DNA of 64,000 bases from Candidatus Rokuibacteriota bacterium (GCA_016188005.1 JACPIQ010000026.1:1-64000), one strand, 5' to 3'. Positions 6,526 to 15,616 are shown, counted from the first letter of the stretch. Made by a program: numbers and translations. Notes: generated from the letters alone by a model not told the origin.

Positions 6526-9336
6526 ATGCCGCAGCCCTCTTGGCTCCGCATCGAGGGAGCCAGGCAGAACAATCTGAAGAACATCTCGCTGGACATCCCC
6601 CACGACCGCGTGACGGTGATCACCGGCGTGTCCGGCTCGGGCAAGTCCTCCCTCGCATTCGACACGCTCTTCGCCGAGGGGCAGTGGCGCTACGTGGAGT
6701 CCCTCTCCACCTACGCGCGCATGTTCATCGAGCGGCTGGACCGTCCCGACGTGGACCGCATCGAGCACATCCGCCCCGCCATCGCCATCGAGCAGAAGAA
6801 CCCGGTCCGCACCGCCCGCTCCACCGTGGGGACCGCCACCGAGCTGCACGACTACCTGCGCCTCCTCTTCGCGCGCATCGGGCGCGTGCACTGCCCCCGC
6901 TGCGGCAGCGAGGCGCGCAGCGACTCCGCCGAGAGCGTGGCCGAGGCCCTCATCCGCGAGCACCCGGACGCCCGCGCCCTCGTCTGCTTTCCGCTCTCCG
7001 CCGCGGCGGGCTCGACGCCGCCGGAGGCGCTGGCCGCGCTGCTCCGGCGCGGCTTCGCCCGGGTGAAGATCGGCGACGCGGTGATGGAGCTGACCGACGC
7101 GGCGGGCCGGCCCACCGGCCTGCCGCCGGCGGCGGCGGGGCAGCGGATCCAGGTGGTGCTGGACCGCGTCACGCTGGGGGCCGACGCGCGCCATCGCCTC
7201 ACCGAGTCGCTGGAGGCAGCGCTGGCCGAGGGCGAGGGGCGGGCCGAGGTGGACGTGCTGGGCCGGGCCGTGGTCGGCGTCAGCCGGGAGTTCCGGTGTC
7301 CGTCGTGCGAGACGCCCGTCACCCGGCCGCAGCCGCTGCTCTTCTCGTTCAATCACCCGCTGGGGGCCTGCCCCGAGTGCAAGGGGTTCGGCAACATCCT
7401 CCGCTACGACGAGCACCGGGTGGTGCCCGACCGGACGCTGAGCCTCGCTCAGGGCGCCGTCGAGCCGTGGTCGCATCCCTCCGGCCAGCGCTACCAGAAG
7501 CAGCTCCTCAGGGCGGCGCGCAGGCGCGGCGTGGACACCTCGCGGCCCTACGGGGAGCTGCCGGCCGAGGACCGCGAGTGGGTCCAGGCCGGCGCCAGGG
7601 GCTTCCCGGGCATCCAGGGCTTCTTCGAGGAGGTCGAGTCCTACCGCTACAAGCTGCACGTCCGCGTCTTCCTGTCCCGCTATCGCAGCCAGTCGCCGTG
7701 CCCGCGCTGCGCCGGCGCCCGGCTCAGGCCCGAGGCCCTGAACGTCCGCGTCGGCGGCGCCACCATCGCCCAGCTCTGCGAGCGGACCGTGGAGGACCTG
7801 GCGGGCCTCCTCGACAGCCTGCGGCTGCCGGCCCGCGAGGAGACGGTGGCGCGGGAGGTCCTCCGGCCGCTGCGCGCCAAGCTCTCCTTCCTCCTGCGCG
7901 TGGGGCTCGGCTACCTCACCCTGGCGCGCCAGACGCGCACGCTGTCGGGCGGAGAGGCCCAGCGGATCAACCTCGCCAACCAGCTGGGGGCGCAGCTCGT
8001 GGGGACGCTCTACATCCTGGACGAGCCGTCCATCGGGCTCCACGCGCGGGACACCGGGCGCCTGGCGGAGGTGTGCGGCGAGCTGGCGGCTGCCGGCAAC
8101 ACGGTGGTCGTCGTCGAGCACGACCGCTCCTTCATCGCCTCCGCCGACCACGTGGTCGAGATGGGGCCGGGCTCGGGGGACCGCGGGGGCAGCGTGGTCT
8201 TCGCGGGCCCCCAGGCCCGGTTCCTGGAGGACCCCCGCTCGCTGACGGCCCGCTACCTCACCGGCCGTGAGACGATCGCCGTGCCGCTGATCCGCCGCGA
8301 GGGGCGGCGCGCCCTCACGCTCCGCGGCGCGCGCGCCCACAACCTGAAGCACCTGACGGTCCGGCTCCCGCTCCACACCCTCACCTGCGTCACGGGCGTC
8401 TCCGGCTCGGGCAAGTCCAGCCTCGTGCACGACACGCTCTACCGGGCGGTGGCCCGGCACTTCAAGCAGGACTTCAAGCCGCCGGGCGAGCACGACGAGG
8501 TGCGCGGGCTCGAGTACCTCAAGGGCGTCCGTCTCATCGACCAGCAGCCGATCGGCCGCACGCCGCGCTCCAACCCGGTGACCTACATCAAGGCCTTCGA
8601 CGAGATCCGGAAGGTGTTCACCGCGCTGCCCCGGGCCCGGACGCTCGGCCTCGGCGCCGGCGCCTTCTCCTTCAACGTGGCGGGGGGGCGCTGCGAGAGC
8701 TGCGAGGGCGCGGGCGCCCAGAAGCTCGAGATGTACTTCTTCGAGGACGTGTACGTGACCTGTGCCGACTGCGACGGCCGCCGCTACCGCCCCGAGGTGC
8801 TCCAGGTCACCTGCAAGGGCCGGGACATCGCCCAGGTGCTCCAGCTCACGGTGGACGAGGCGGTGGACTTCTTCGCGATGCACCCGGTGCTGGCGCGGCG
8901 CCTCGGGCTGCTCCAGGAGGTGGGGCTCGGCTATCTCCGGCTCGGCCAGCCCGCACCGACCCTGTCCGGCGGCGAGGCGCAGCGCCTCAAGATCGCCGCC
9001 GAGCTGGGGACCCGCCAGAGCGCCGATCACCTCTTCATCCTGGACGAGCCCACCACGGGCCTCCACCTCGACGACGTCCGGAAGCTGCTCGGGGTGCTCA
9101 ACCGCCTGGTGGACGCCGGCAACACCGTGCTCGTCGTCGAGCATCACCTGGACGTGGTCAAGTCCGCGGACTGGGTCATCGACCTGGGACCGGAGGGCGG
9201 CGAGGCCGGCGGCGCCATCATCGCCGAGGGCACGCCGGAGCAGGTGGCCCAGACGGACGGCTCCTACACGGGCAAGTTCCTCCGCGACCTCCTCCCCCGA
9301 CCCAACGGCCGGAGCGCGGCGGCCCGCGGCGCGTGA
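6526..9336 (+). CDS. uvrA: Excinuclease ABC subunit A (UvrA family)
   Basis: A 936-residue DNA-damage recognition ATPase of nucleotide excision repair. It has two ABC ATPase halves: Walker A lysines K40 and K630 (both GVSGSGKSS), and two LSGGEAQR signatures followed by ILDEPSIGLH and ILDEPTTGLH. Two four-cysteine zinc sites are present, CPSC...CPEC before the first signature and CESC...CADC before the second. The start has AGGAGG ten bases upstream (6510-6515). It is full length for the family. It heads a chain with two membrane-protein genes joined by 4-base overlaps. Whether this is the housekeeping UvrA or a second paralogue cannot be settled from this window. Confidence 0.95.
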   Translation: MPQPSWLRIEGARQNNLKNISLDIPHDRVTVITGVSGSGKSSLAFDTLFAEGQWRYVESLSTYARMFIERLDRPDVDRIEHIRPAIAIEQKNPVRTARSTVGTATELHDYLRLLFARIGRVHCPRCGSEARSDSAESVAEALIREHPDARALVCFPLSAAAGSTPPEALAALLRRGFARVKIGDAVMELTDAAGRPTGLPPAAAGQRIQVVLDRVTLGADARHRLTESLEAALAEGEGRAEVDVLGRAVVGVSREFRCPSCETPVTRPQPLLFSFNHPLGACPECKGFGNILRYDEHRVVPDRTLSLAQGAVEPWSHPSGQRYQKQLLRAARRRGVDTSRPYGELPAEDREWVQAGARGFPGIQGFFEEVESYRYKLHVRVFLSRYRSQSPCPRCAGARLRPEALNVRVGGATIAQLCERTVEDLAGLLDSLRLPAREETVAREVLRPLRAKLSFLLRVGLGYLTLARQTRTLSGGEAQRINLANQLGAQLVGTLYILDEPSIGLHARDTGRLAEVCGELAAAGNTVVVVEHDRSFIASADHVVEMGPGSGDRGGSVVFAGPQARFLEDPRSLTARYLTGRETIAVPLIRREGRRALTLRGARAHNLKHLTVRLPLHTLTCVTGVSGSGKSSLVHDTLYRAVARHFKQDFKPPGEHDEVRGLEYLKGVRLIDQQPIGRTPRSNPVTYIKAFDEIRKVFTALPRARTLGLGAGAFSFNVAGGRCESCEGAGAQKLEMYFFEDVYVTCADCDGRRYRPEVLQVTCKGRDIAQVLQLTVDEAVDFFAMHPVLARRLGLLQEVGLGYLRLGQPAPTLSGGEAQRLKIAAELGTRQSADHLFILDEPTTGLHLDDVRKLLGVLNRLVDAGNTVLVVEHHLDVVKSADWVIDLGPEGGEAGGAIIAEGTPEQVAQTDGSYTGKFLRDLLPRPNGRSAAARGA

Positions 9337-9620
9337 ACCCCTATCACGTCCTCGAGGCCGTCGGCATCCTCGTCTCCGGCTTCCTCTTCTACTCGTACAG
9401 CTACTCCTGGATCTCCCCGGGCTCTCGGCGGAGCCGCCTCCGCCGGGCGCTGCTGGCGCGGGAGCGGCTCAACCGCCTCATCGGCGTCGAGGCCACGGCG
9501 CCGGCCGGCGAGATGCAGCCGATCCTCGACACGCGGAAGTCCGGTGCTCGCGGCGCCGGGCCAGACCCGGTGTCCTCCTCCCTCCCGCCGGCGCGTCCGC
9601 CCGTCGCCCCTGCCCAGTGA
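9333..9620 (+). CDS. Small membrane protein of unknown function
   Basis: A 95-residue protein whose GTG start overlaps the uvrA stop as GTGA. A single membrane helix spans about residues 7-25 (VLEAVGILVSGFLFYSYSYS). A basic stretch RRSRLRRALLARERLNRL and a Pro/Ser-rich tail follow. It is not a recognised family. Translational coupling on both sides (its own stop overlaps the MFS start) argues that it is a real gene. Confidence 0.55.
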   Translation: MNPYHVLEAVGILVSGFLFYSYSYSWISPGSRRSRLRRALLARERLNRLIGVEATAPAGEMQPILDTRKSGARGAGPDPVSSSLPPARPPVAPAQ

Positions 9621-10879
9621 CCCGGCCCCTGTTCTACGGGTGGGTCGTCGTAGGGGGGGCGTTCGTGGTTCTCTTCCTCGCCTACGGCGCGCAGTACGCC
9701 TTCGGCGTCTTCTTCGCGGCGCTGCTCGACGAGTTCGGCTGGAGCCGCGCGAGTCTGGCCGGCGCCTTCTCGCTCTACGCCTTCGTCTACAGCGGCTGCG
9801 GCGTCCTCTCCGGGCGCCTCACCGACAGGCTGGGGCCACGGGCCGTGATCGCGCTGGGCGGAGGCTTCCTCGGCCTCGGATTGGTGGCGATGAGCCAGGT
9901 GAGCGCGATCTGGCATCCCTTCGTCCTGTACGGCATCGTGGCGGCGCTGGGCATGTCCACGGCCTATGTTCCGTGCAGTGCCACGATCGTGCGCTGGTTC
10001 GTCGAGCAGCGCGGCCTGGCCATCGGCATCGCCACTGCCGGCGGCAGCCTGGGTACCTTCGCCTTGCCGCCCATCGCCCATCTCCTCGTCAGCCGCGTGG
10101 GCTGGCGCTGGGCCTACGTCGCCTTCGGCATCGTGATCCTGGTGGCGCTCAACCTCGTGGCCGTGGTCATGCGTTCGGATCCCGAGTCGCTGGGGCTCGC
10201 CCCCGACGGACGCCCGCCGGGGATCGCGGCGACACGAGCTGGCGGCCAGGGGCGCGGCTTCAGCATGAGAGAGGCGACGCGCACGGGAGCCTTCTGGATG
10301 GTGTGGGCCGTCTTCGCGGCCACCTGGGTGCCGGTCTTCGTCCCCCTGGTCCACCTGGTCCCCTTCGCGAAGGACCTCGGGGTGCCGGCGCTCCTGGCCG
10401 CCACGCTGGTGAGCGCGCTCGGCATCGCAGCGGTGGCGGGACGGGTCCTCCTGGGGGCGCTCTCGGATCGTATCGGACGGCGGGCCGCGCTGGGCGCCGG
10501 GTTCGCGCTGCAGGCCATCGCCTTCGCGGCCTTCCCCCCGAGCCACGCCCTGCCCGCCCTCTATGCGGCCGCCGTGGTGTTCGGCTTCTCGTACGGCGCC
10601 ATCTCGGCGCTCTTCCCGGCCATCGTCTCCGACTTCTTCGGCCGCGAGCACTCGGGCTCCCTGGTGGGCCTCCTCTTCACCCTCGCCGCGCCTCTGGCCG
10701 CGGTCGGTCCCGTCGGAGCCGGGTGGATCTACGACCGCACGGGCGGCTATGAACCCGCCTGGTGGCTCTCCGCCGGGTTCAACGTCCTCGCCCTCGCCTT
10801 GCTCGCCTGCGCCCGGCCGCCCGCACCGCGCGGCGCTCGCCGGCGGGAGGCGACCGCGTTCCCCGCCCGCACCCCGTGA
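9617..10879 (+). CDS. MFS transporter
   Basis: A 420-residue major facilitator with about twelve predicted helices. It starts MTRPLFYGWVVVGGAFVVLF and has the MFS motif between helices 2 and 3 (SGRLTDRLGPR) with a related motif in the second half (LGALSDRIGRRAALG). The N-terminus resembles OxlT/monocarboxylate-type carriers, suggesting transport of small organic anions (inference). GTG 9617 overlaps the stop of the preceding small membrane protein. The frame is open much further upstream inside uvrA, but the homology begins here. Confidence 0.85.
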   Translation: MTRPLFYGWVVVGGAFVVLFLAYGAQYAFGVFFAALLDEFGWSRASLAGAFSLYAFVYSGCGVLSGRLTDRLGPRAVIALGGGFLGLGLVAMSQVSAIWHPFVLYGIVAALGMSTAYVPCSATIVRWFVEQRGLAIGIATAGGSLGTFALPPIAHLLVSRVGWRWAYVAFGIVILVALNLVAVVMRSDPESLGLAPDGRPPGIAATRAGGQGRGFSMREATRTGAFWMVWAVFAATWVPVFVPLVHLVPFAKDLGVPALLAATLVSALGIAAVAGRVLLGALSDRIGRRAALGAGFALQAIAFAAFPPSHALPALYAAAVVFGFSYGAISALFPAIVSDFFGREHSGSLVGLLFTLAAPLAAVGPVGAGWIYDRTGGYEPAWWLSAGFNVLALALLACARPPAPRGARRREATAFPARTP

Positions 10880-10944
10880 TATCCTGGGCGGGCGTGCGGC
10901 GGCCCGCCGGCGCCCCCCTTCCCCGCTCCATCGGAGGCAGAGGC

Positions 10945-12159
10945 ATGGGATCGCTCAGCGACAGGTACTGCATCGTCGGTGTCGGGGAGACGGAGTACAG
11001 CCGGCACTCTGGCCGCAGCACCCGGGCCATGGCCGTGGAGGCGATCCGCACAGCCATGGCAGACGCCGGGCTCGGCCCGGCCGACGTCGACGGCATGATG
11101 TCCTACCAGAGCGGGGACTCCACGCCCTCCGACTGGGTGGCGCCCGACCTCGGCATCCGGCTCGACTTCTACATGGACGTGGTGGGGGGCGGTTCCTCCA
11201 CGGAGGCGCTGGTCGGGCTCGCCATGGGCGCCATCGAGGCGGGCATGTGCCGCACGGTGGCCCTGTTCCGCTCCATGAACGGCTACTCGGACTTCCGCAT
11301 CGGCGGGACGGGCCCGCGCGCCGCCCAGCCCGTGCGGGCGCTGGACCTGGCGCTCCGGCCCTTCGGCATGACCAGCGCGGGGCAGAAGTTCGCGCTGACC
11401 TTCATGCGTCACATGTACGAGTACGGCACCACTTCGGCGCAGGTCGCCCATGTCCGCGTGGCGCACAGCCGGCACGCCTCGCAGAACCCCAAGGCGCTGC
11501 TGAAGGACCGCGTCACGGTGGAGGAGGTGCTGGCCTCGCGCTGGATCGTCAAGCCGCTGCACCTGCTGGACTGCTGCCTCGAGACCGACAACGCCACCTG
11601 CCTCATCGTCACCTCGGCGGAGCGCGCGCGCGATCTGCGGCAGCGGCCCGTGCACGTCCTGGGGGTGGCCGGACGCGTGTCCAAGCCGCGCACCGACTTC
11701 CACTGGGCCCACGGGCCCACGACCCGGGTCGCCGGCTACCATGCCCGGGACATCGTCTTCGGCCAGGCGGGCATCCGGCCCGAGGACGTGGACGTCACCG
11801 GCTCCTACGACGCCTTCACCTTCACGACCATGCTCCAGCTCGAGGAGTACGGCTTCTGCCCCAAGGGCGAGGGCGGCGCCTACGTGTCGAGCGGCATCAT
11901 CGAGCTGGGCGGCCGCCGCCCCAACAACACCGCGGGGGGGCACCTCTGCGAGGGCTACACCCATGGCATGTCCATGGTCATCGAGAACGTGCGCCAGCTC
12001 CGGGGACGCGCGGACGACTCCTGCCCGGGCGCGGCCGAGGGCCGGCACACCTACGACTACTCGCCGGGGCGGTGCCGGCAGGTCAAGGATGCCCGGATCG
12101 CCATGAACCTGGGCTGGGCCGTGCCCTCCACGGGCTCGGCCCTGATCCTCCGCAGCTGA
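10945..12159 (+). CDS. Thiolase-like protein (SCP-x/Ltp2 type)
   Basis: A 404-residue thiolase-fold protein starting MGSLSDRYCIVGVGETEYSR, with GGAGG 8 bases before ATG 10945. The block where thiolases carry the nucleophilic cysteine reads DVVGGGSSTEALVG, with no cysteine. The C-terminal glycine-rich motif is present as NTAGGHLCEGYTHGMS. It is followed 25 bases later by a DUF35 zinc-ribbon/OB-fold protein, the usual partner. Known thiolase-like/DUF35 complexes include aldolases such as Ltp2, which cleave CoA-thioester side chains rather than acting as thiolases. A similar lyase or acyl-CoA role is inferred here. Confidence 0.85.
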   Translation: MGSLSDRYCIVGVGETEYSRHSGRSTRAMAVEAIRTAMADAGLGPADVDGMMSYQSGDSTPSDWVAPDLGIRLDFYMDVVGGGSSTEALVGLAMGAIEAGMCRTVALFRSMNGYSDFRIGGTGPRAAQPVRALDLALRPFGMTSAGQKFALTFMRHMYEYGTTSAQVAHVRVAHSRHASQNPKALLKDRVTVEEVLASRWIVKPLHLLDCCLETDNATCLIVTSAERARDLRQRPVHVLGVAGRVSKPRTDFHWAHGPTTRVAGYHARDIVFGQAGIRPEDVDVTGSYDAFTFTTMLQLEEYGFCPKGEGGAYVSSGIIELGGRRPNNTAGGHLCEGYTHGMSMVIENVRQLRGRADDSCPGAAEGRHTYDYSPGRCRQVKDARIAMNLGWAVPSTGSALILRS

Positions 12160-12184
12160 GCCAGGCGGAGGCGCGAGGCGCGCG

Positions 12185-12688
12185 ATGCCGAACGTCGAGT
12201 ACCGGGGGATGAGCCTGGTGATCCCGGAGAACGACTCCGAGTGGCGGGAGCACTTCCGGCTGGCGCGCTCGCACCGGCTGATGCTGCGCGCCTGCACGGC
12301 CTGCGGTCTCATGCGCTACCCGCCGAGCCACGGCTGCCCCTGGTGCGCGTGCCTTCAGTGGGCGTGGCGGGAGGTGAGCGGGCGCGGCGCCATCCACTCC
12401 TACGAGATCGTCGTCCACGCCATCCAGCCCGGGTTCAAGGACTGGGCGCCCTACCCCGTGGTGCTCGTGGAGCTCGACGAGCAGCGCGGCCAGCCCACCG
12501 AGCACGAGGCGCTCAGGATCGTCGCCAACCTCGTGACGGCCGACTTCCGCCCGGAGGCCGAGGCCAGCGTGGCCATCGGCAAGCGCGTCCGCGTGGTCTT
12601 CCAGGACCTCGCGGAGGACTTCGCCCTGCCGCAGTTCGTCCTGACGGACGAGCCCCCCGAGGGGCCCATCTGGCGCCTTCCGGGGTAG
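12185..12688 (+). CDS. DUF35 zinc-ribbon/OB-fold acyl-CoA-associated protein
   Basis: A 167-residue protein with a rubredoxin-like zinc ribbon, Cys37-x2-Cys40 and Cys51-x2-Cys54, followed by an OB-fold (IHSYEIVVHAIQPGFKDWAPY, later VRVVFQDL). This is the standard partner of thiolase-like proteins and lies 25 bases after one, so the two very probably form a heteromeric enzyme acting on CoA thioesters. The spacer GGCGGAGGCGCGAGGCGCG offers weak ribosome-binding sequence. Confidence 0.85.
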   Translation: MPNVEYRGMSLVIPENDSEWREHFRLARSHRLMLRACTACGLMRYPPSHGCPWCACLQWAWREVSGRGAIHSYEIVVHAIQPGFKDWAPYPVVLVELDEQRGQPTEHEALRIVANLVTADFRPEAEASVAIGKRVRVVFQDLAEDFALPQFVLTDEPPEGPIWRLPG

Positions 12689-12750
12689 CCCACCGGGCCG
12701 CCGGCCGCCCGTCACGCGTCAGGGGAGCCTCGGTCGGCGAGCGCCTCGGG

Positions 12751-13464
12751 TCACGGGCGGCAGACGCGGAACCGGGCATAGTCTCCTTGCGCGCTGCTCT
12801 GCGTGTCGTCCGAGTCCGTCAGGACGGCGATGCCCGCCGGTTTCGGCACCTCCGCCTCCTTGAAGAGGCTGCGGTAGTCCTCCAGCACGTTGACCCGCTC
12901 CTCGAGCCACTTCCCCTGGCCGCGAGCGCCGTTTCTCAGCACGCGGACCCGGGTGAGCCCGTTGCTCGAGCTGAGCTGCTCGCCGGCGGACACGACGGCG
13001 CTCCAGATGTACTTCAGCGATTTCACGGAGACCGGGGTGTGGGGGAAGACGGCGTAGACGGCCAGCGCGCTGTCGTTGGTCCGGGCCACCCGCTCGTCGG
13101 AGCCCGCCGGGAATCGCAGCGGGCGCCACTGCCACGAGAGCACCGGGTACGCGGCCAGGTCCCACTCGAAGGGCCGGGCCGCCTGGACCCCGAGCCCGCG
13201 GGAGCGGGCGCGCAGGAAGCGCCGCCCCGGCTCCTCCTCGACGGTGTACACCTCCCGGGCGGCGTCATCGCGCGGCCTCCACGCGGCCGGGAACACGCCG
13301 AGCTTCGCCGTCGAGAAGTCGTCCACGGCGACGCAGCCGCCGGCGGCCCCGGCCACGGCTGGAGAGGCGAGGAGGGCGAGGAGCGCCAGGCCGAGGAGGC
13401 GGACGCCGCGCCGGTGCCGGGGGGAGAGGCTCGGACCGGGAGCGCCTAGCGGCCCCGGCGCCAC
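12751..13464 (-). CDS. Secreted DUF3047 protein
   Basis: About 237 residues. A basic N-terminus (RHRRGVR) leads into a hydrophobic signal segment LLGLALLALLASPAVAGAA. The mature part has VDDFSTAKLGVFPAAWRPR, WQWRPLRFPAG, VKSLKYIWS and AVLTDSDDTQSSAQGDYARF, which match DUF3047. There is no ATG. GTG 13464 (or 13467) gives a sensible signal peptide and overlaps the end of the VWA gene by about 19 bases, so coupling is likely. A periplasmic or surface beta-sandwich is expected; its function is unknown. Confidence 0.75.
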   Translation of the reverse strand: MAPGPLGAPGPSLSPRHRRGVRLLGLALLALLASPAVAGAAGGCVAVDDFSTAKLGVFPAAWRPRDDAAREVYTVEEEPGRRFLRARSRGLGVQAARPFEWDLAAYPVLSWQWRPLRFPAGSDERVARTNDSALAVYAVFPHTPVSVKSLKYIWSAVVSAGEQLSSSNGLTRVRVLRNGARGQGKWLEERVNVLEDYRSLFKEAEVPKPAGIAVLTDSDDTQSSAQGDYARFRVCRP

Positions 13465-14855
13465 CACGAGTGCACGAGCTGGTCCACCACCTGCACCAGC
13501 TGCCCCACGGTGCGGCACTCCTTGACGATGTCGCAGGACGGGGCGTAGAGCGGCAGGACGCTGTCGCCGATGCCCCAGCCCCACTGCCCCTCCGGGTTGA
13601 GCCAGATGATGCCTTTCACACGCTCGCGGATCTGACGCACGGCCCACGCCTGCGGGTCGTTGTAGTTGTTGCGGGCATCTCCCAGGACGAGCACCGTGGT
13701 CTTGCGGTCCAGCGACTCCAGCTCCGTCCGGCAGAAGCGGCTGAAGGCGTAGCCGAAGTCGGAGCGGCAGTGGTAGTCCACGGAGGAGGACCTGAGCGCC
13801 CACTCGATGGCCCGGTCCACGGTGTAGGTGTTGAAGGCCTGCGTCACCTCGGCGATCTCGGACACGAACACGTACGAGCGGACCCGGGAGAAGCACTCCT
13901 GCAGGCTCCAGACGAGCTGGAGCATGAACCGCGAGGCGTTCCGCACCGAGTCGGAGACATCGCAGAGGGTGACCAGCTTGGGCTTCTCCCGGTGCCGCCG
14001 CCGGAAGCGGACCTCCATGGGCACGCCCCCGTACTGCAGGCTCTGCCGGATGGTCCGCCGGGAGTCCAGCCGGCCCTTCTCCTCCTGTCGCTGCCGCAGC
14101 GCGAGGGCGTCCTTGATCTTGCGCGCCAGCCGCGCCACCACCGCCTTCATCTGCGCCACCTCGTCGGGGGAGAGGGCGAAGAGGGGCTTGTCTGACAGCA
14201 CCTCGCGCGTGAGCTTCTCGCCCTGGCGGTAGGCGCGGCGTTCCAGCTCGCGCTCCACGTGCTGCCGGATCATCCGGCGGAACGCCTCCAGGCGGAGGTC
14301 GAGGTAGTTGCGGATGCGGGCGAGCTGCCCCGGGTCGAGCCCCCGCGCCTCCAGGAGGCGCATGATGCGCGCCAGGTCGCGCTCGATGCTCTCCCAGTCG
14401 AACTTGTCGTAGATGCGGCGCGAAAAGTACCCGATCTGCAGGAAGTACATGAGCCGCTCGAGGCCGGTGCCCTCGCCGCCCTGGCGGATGGCCATCTCCA
14501 TGTCGGCCCCCTCGCCGCGCAGCATCAGCTCGGTGAGCTCGTCCATCCGGAGCCCATCCTCGGCCGCCAGCCGGTCCAGCAGCTCGCGCATCCGGGGATC
14601 CTCGGGCCCCAGCGCCTTCTTGAGCCCGGCGCCGAGCGCCTCGAGGTCGAGGAAGTACAGGTCGAAGAGGCGATCGAAGGTCGGCAGGTCCCGTGACTCC
14701 TTGACGAGGGTCGTCGCCAGCGCCGTCCGGAAGGTGTCGCGGTCCTCCAGCCCGATCTCGGCCGAGGCCGCCAGCGCATCCAGCGCCTCGCTGGGCGAGA
14801 TGCGCAGCTCCGCCCGCCGGAGATCGCCGATGAACTCGAGAATGCGCTGGTCCAT
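13446..14855 (-). CDS. VWA-domain protein, CoxE family
   Basis: A 469-residue cytoplasmic protein. A helical N-terminal half is followed by a von Willebrand A domain with a MIDAS-type metal site (DVSDSV), a helical VSEIAEVTQAF region and VLVLGDARNN. The match is to CoxE-type VWA proteins, which work with MoxR AAA+ ATPases as chaperones for metalloenzyme or complex maturation. MoxR is the first gene of the same operon. The substrate is not obvious because no CO dehydrogenase or methanol dehydrogenase gene is in view. ATG 14855 directly follows the TAA of a small repeat-encoded ORF. Confidence 0.85.
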   Translation of the reverse strand: MDQRILEFIGDLRRAELRISPSEALDALAASAEIGLEDRDTFRTALATTLVKESRDLPTFDRLFDLYFLDLEALGAGLKKALGPEDPRMRELLDRLAAEDGLRMDELTELMLRGEGADMEMAIRQGGEGTGLERLMYFLQIGYFSRRIYDKFDWESIERDLARIMRLLEARGLDPGQLARIRNYLDLRLEAFRRMIRQHVERELERRAYRQGEKLTREVLSDKPLFALSPDEVAQMKAVVARLARKIKDALALRQRQEEKGRLDSRRTIRQSLQYGGVPMEVRFRRRHREKPKLVTLCDVSDSVRNASRFMLQLVWSLQECFSRVRSYVFVSEIAEVTQAFNTYTVDRAIEWALRSSSVDYHCRSDFGYAFSRFCRTELESLDRKTTVLVLGDARNNYNDPQAWAVRQIRERVKGIIWLNPEGQWGWGIGDSVLPLYAPSCDIVKECRTVGQLVQVVDQLVHSWWRRGR

Positions 14856-15029
14856 TTATCTTGCTTGAATGTGGATGACTTCGGTTTGGCGGTTTGGCCT
14901 CTTCGCGCAAGCGCTCATCGGGGCGGCGTCGCCACCGGGGGCCTCTTCGGGCCTCTGGCCCTCTCTCCATCTCGCCTGAACGTGACTCACTTCGGTTTGG
15001 CGGTTTGGCCTCTTCGCGCAAGCGCTCAT
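14856..15029 (-). CDS. Possible 57-residue repeat-encoded peptide coupled to the VWA gene
   Basis: An ATG inside the upstream 55-bp repeat copy opens a frame reading MSACAKRPNRQTE twice, separated by 24 residues. It ends TAA immediately before the VWA ATG (TAAATG). It is basic and Cys-containing, with no known relatives. It may be translated and help start the VWA gene, or may be a by-product of the repeat. Confidence 0.3.
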   Translation of the reverse strand: MSACAKRPNRQTEVSHVQARWREGQRPEEAPGGDAAPMSACAKRPNRQTEVIHIQAR

Positions 15030-15043
15030 CGGGGCGGCGTCGC
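14878..15043. repeat. Two 55-bp direct repeats, 111-bp period
   Basis: Copies at 14878-14932 and 14989-15043 are identical over 55 bases and sit between the unknown protein and the VWA gene. On the minus strand each is followed within a few bases by a related TTCA(G/A)GC(G/A)AGAT tract. The same tract also stands directly before the start of the unknown gene (around 15599-15613). This looks like a duplicated interspersed repeat carrying a translation-initiation region. Confidence 0.85.
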
Positions 15044-15598
15044 TCACCGCGAGAAGGTGACCCAGGAGGACTTGAACACGTCCTCGTTGCCGTCGCGGCT
15101 GATGGGGCAGAGCCGCCCGTCCTCGAGGCGCAGCAGCCCGTGGAACGAGCCGCGCGAGATCAGGTGGACGATCTTGAGCTTCCAGCCCAGCGGCTCCGAG
15201 GGGGGCTCCTCCTCCTGCTCCACCGCCCGGGTCACGTCCGGCGCGTCCCCGACCAGGTGCAGGACGCGCACCGGCCCCTCGGCGCACCGGAGGCCGAGCA
15301 CCACCTTGTAGGAGGACCCCTGGCGGACGGTCTCCACCGTCATCTCCCCGGGATGGAGCAGGTGCGGGACGGCCTCGGGCATGACGGCCGCGAAGAAGTC
15401 GCGCGGCCCGGGTTGGACGTAGTAGAAGTGCCAGCGCCCCGCCGCCCAGATCCAGAGCTTGGTGTACTCCCCGAGGGCGCCGGAGATGCAGCGCCCGCCT
15501 TCGATGAACACGGGCCCCGCGGGCGCCAGCTCGGGCAGGCGGATCCGCGGCGAGGGGAACCAGAGCTCCCTGAATTCGGTGAGAGTGTCCGGGGCCAT
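15044..15598 (-). CDS. Unknown 184-residue protein between MoxR and VWA genes
   Basis: The protein begins MAPDTLTEFRELWFPSPRIR. It contains GEYTKLWIWAAGRWHFYYVQ, a central beta-rich part (YKVVLGLRCAEGPVRVLHLV), an acidic stretch EQEEEPPSEP, and ends with IVHLISRGSFHGLLRLEDGR. It has no signal peptide or cofactor motif, and I do not recognise the family. Its place between a MoxR ATPase and a CoxE-like VWA protein in one operon suggests that it is a partner or client of that chaperone pair. Confidence 0.7.
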   Translation of the reverse strand: MAPDTLTEFRELWFPSPRIRLPELAPAGPVFIEGGRCISGALGEYTKLWIWAAGRWHFYYVQPGPRDFFAAVMPEAVPHLLHPGEMTVETVRQGSSYKVVLGLRCAEGPVRVLHLVGDAPDVTRAVEQEEEPPSEPLGWKLKIVHLISRGSFHGLLRLEDGRLCPISRDGNEDVFKSSWVTFSR

Positions 15599-15616
15599 TA
15601 TTATCTCGCCTGAACC

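Noticed and set aside
6508-9147. An 879-codon minus-strand frame opposite uvrA, and a plus-strand frame 6387-8270
   Set aside because: Both are shadows of uvrA, which has every expected motif; the shadows have biased Arg/Ala/Pro composition and no motif.
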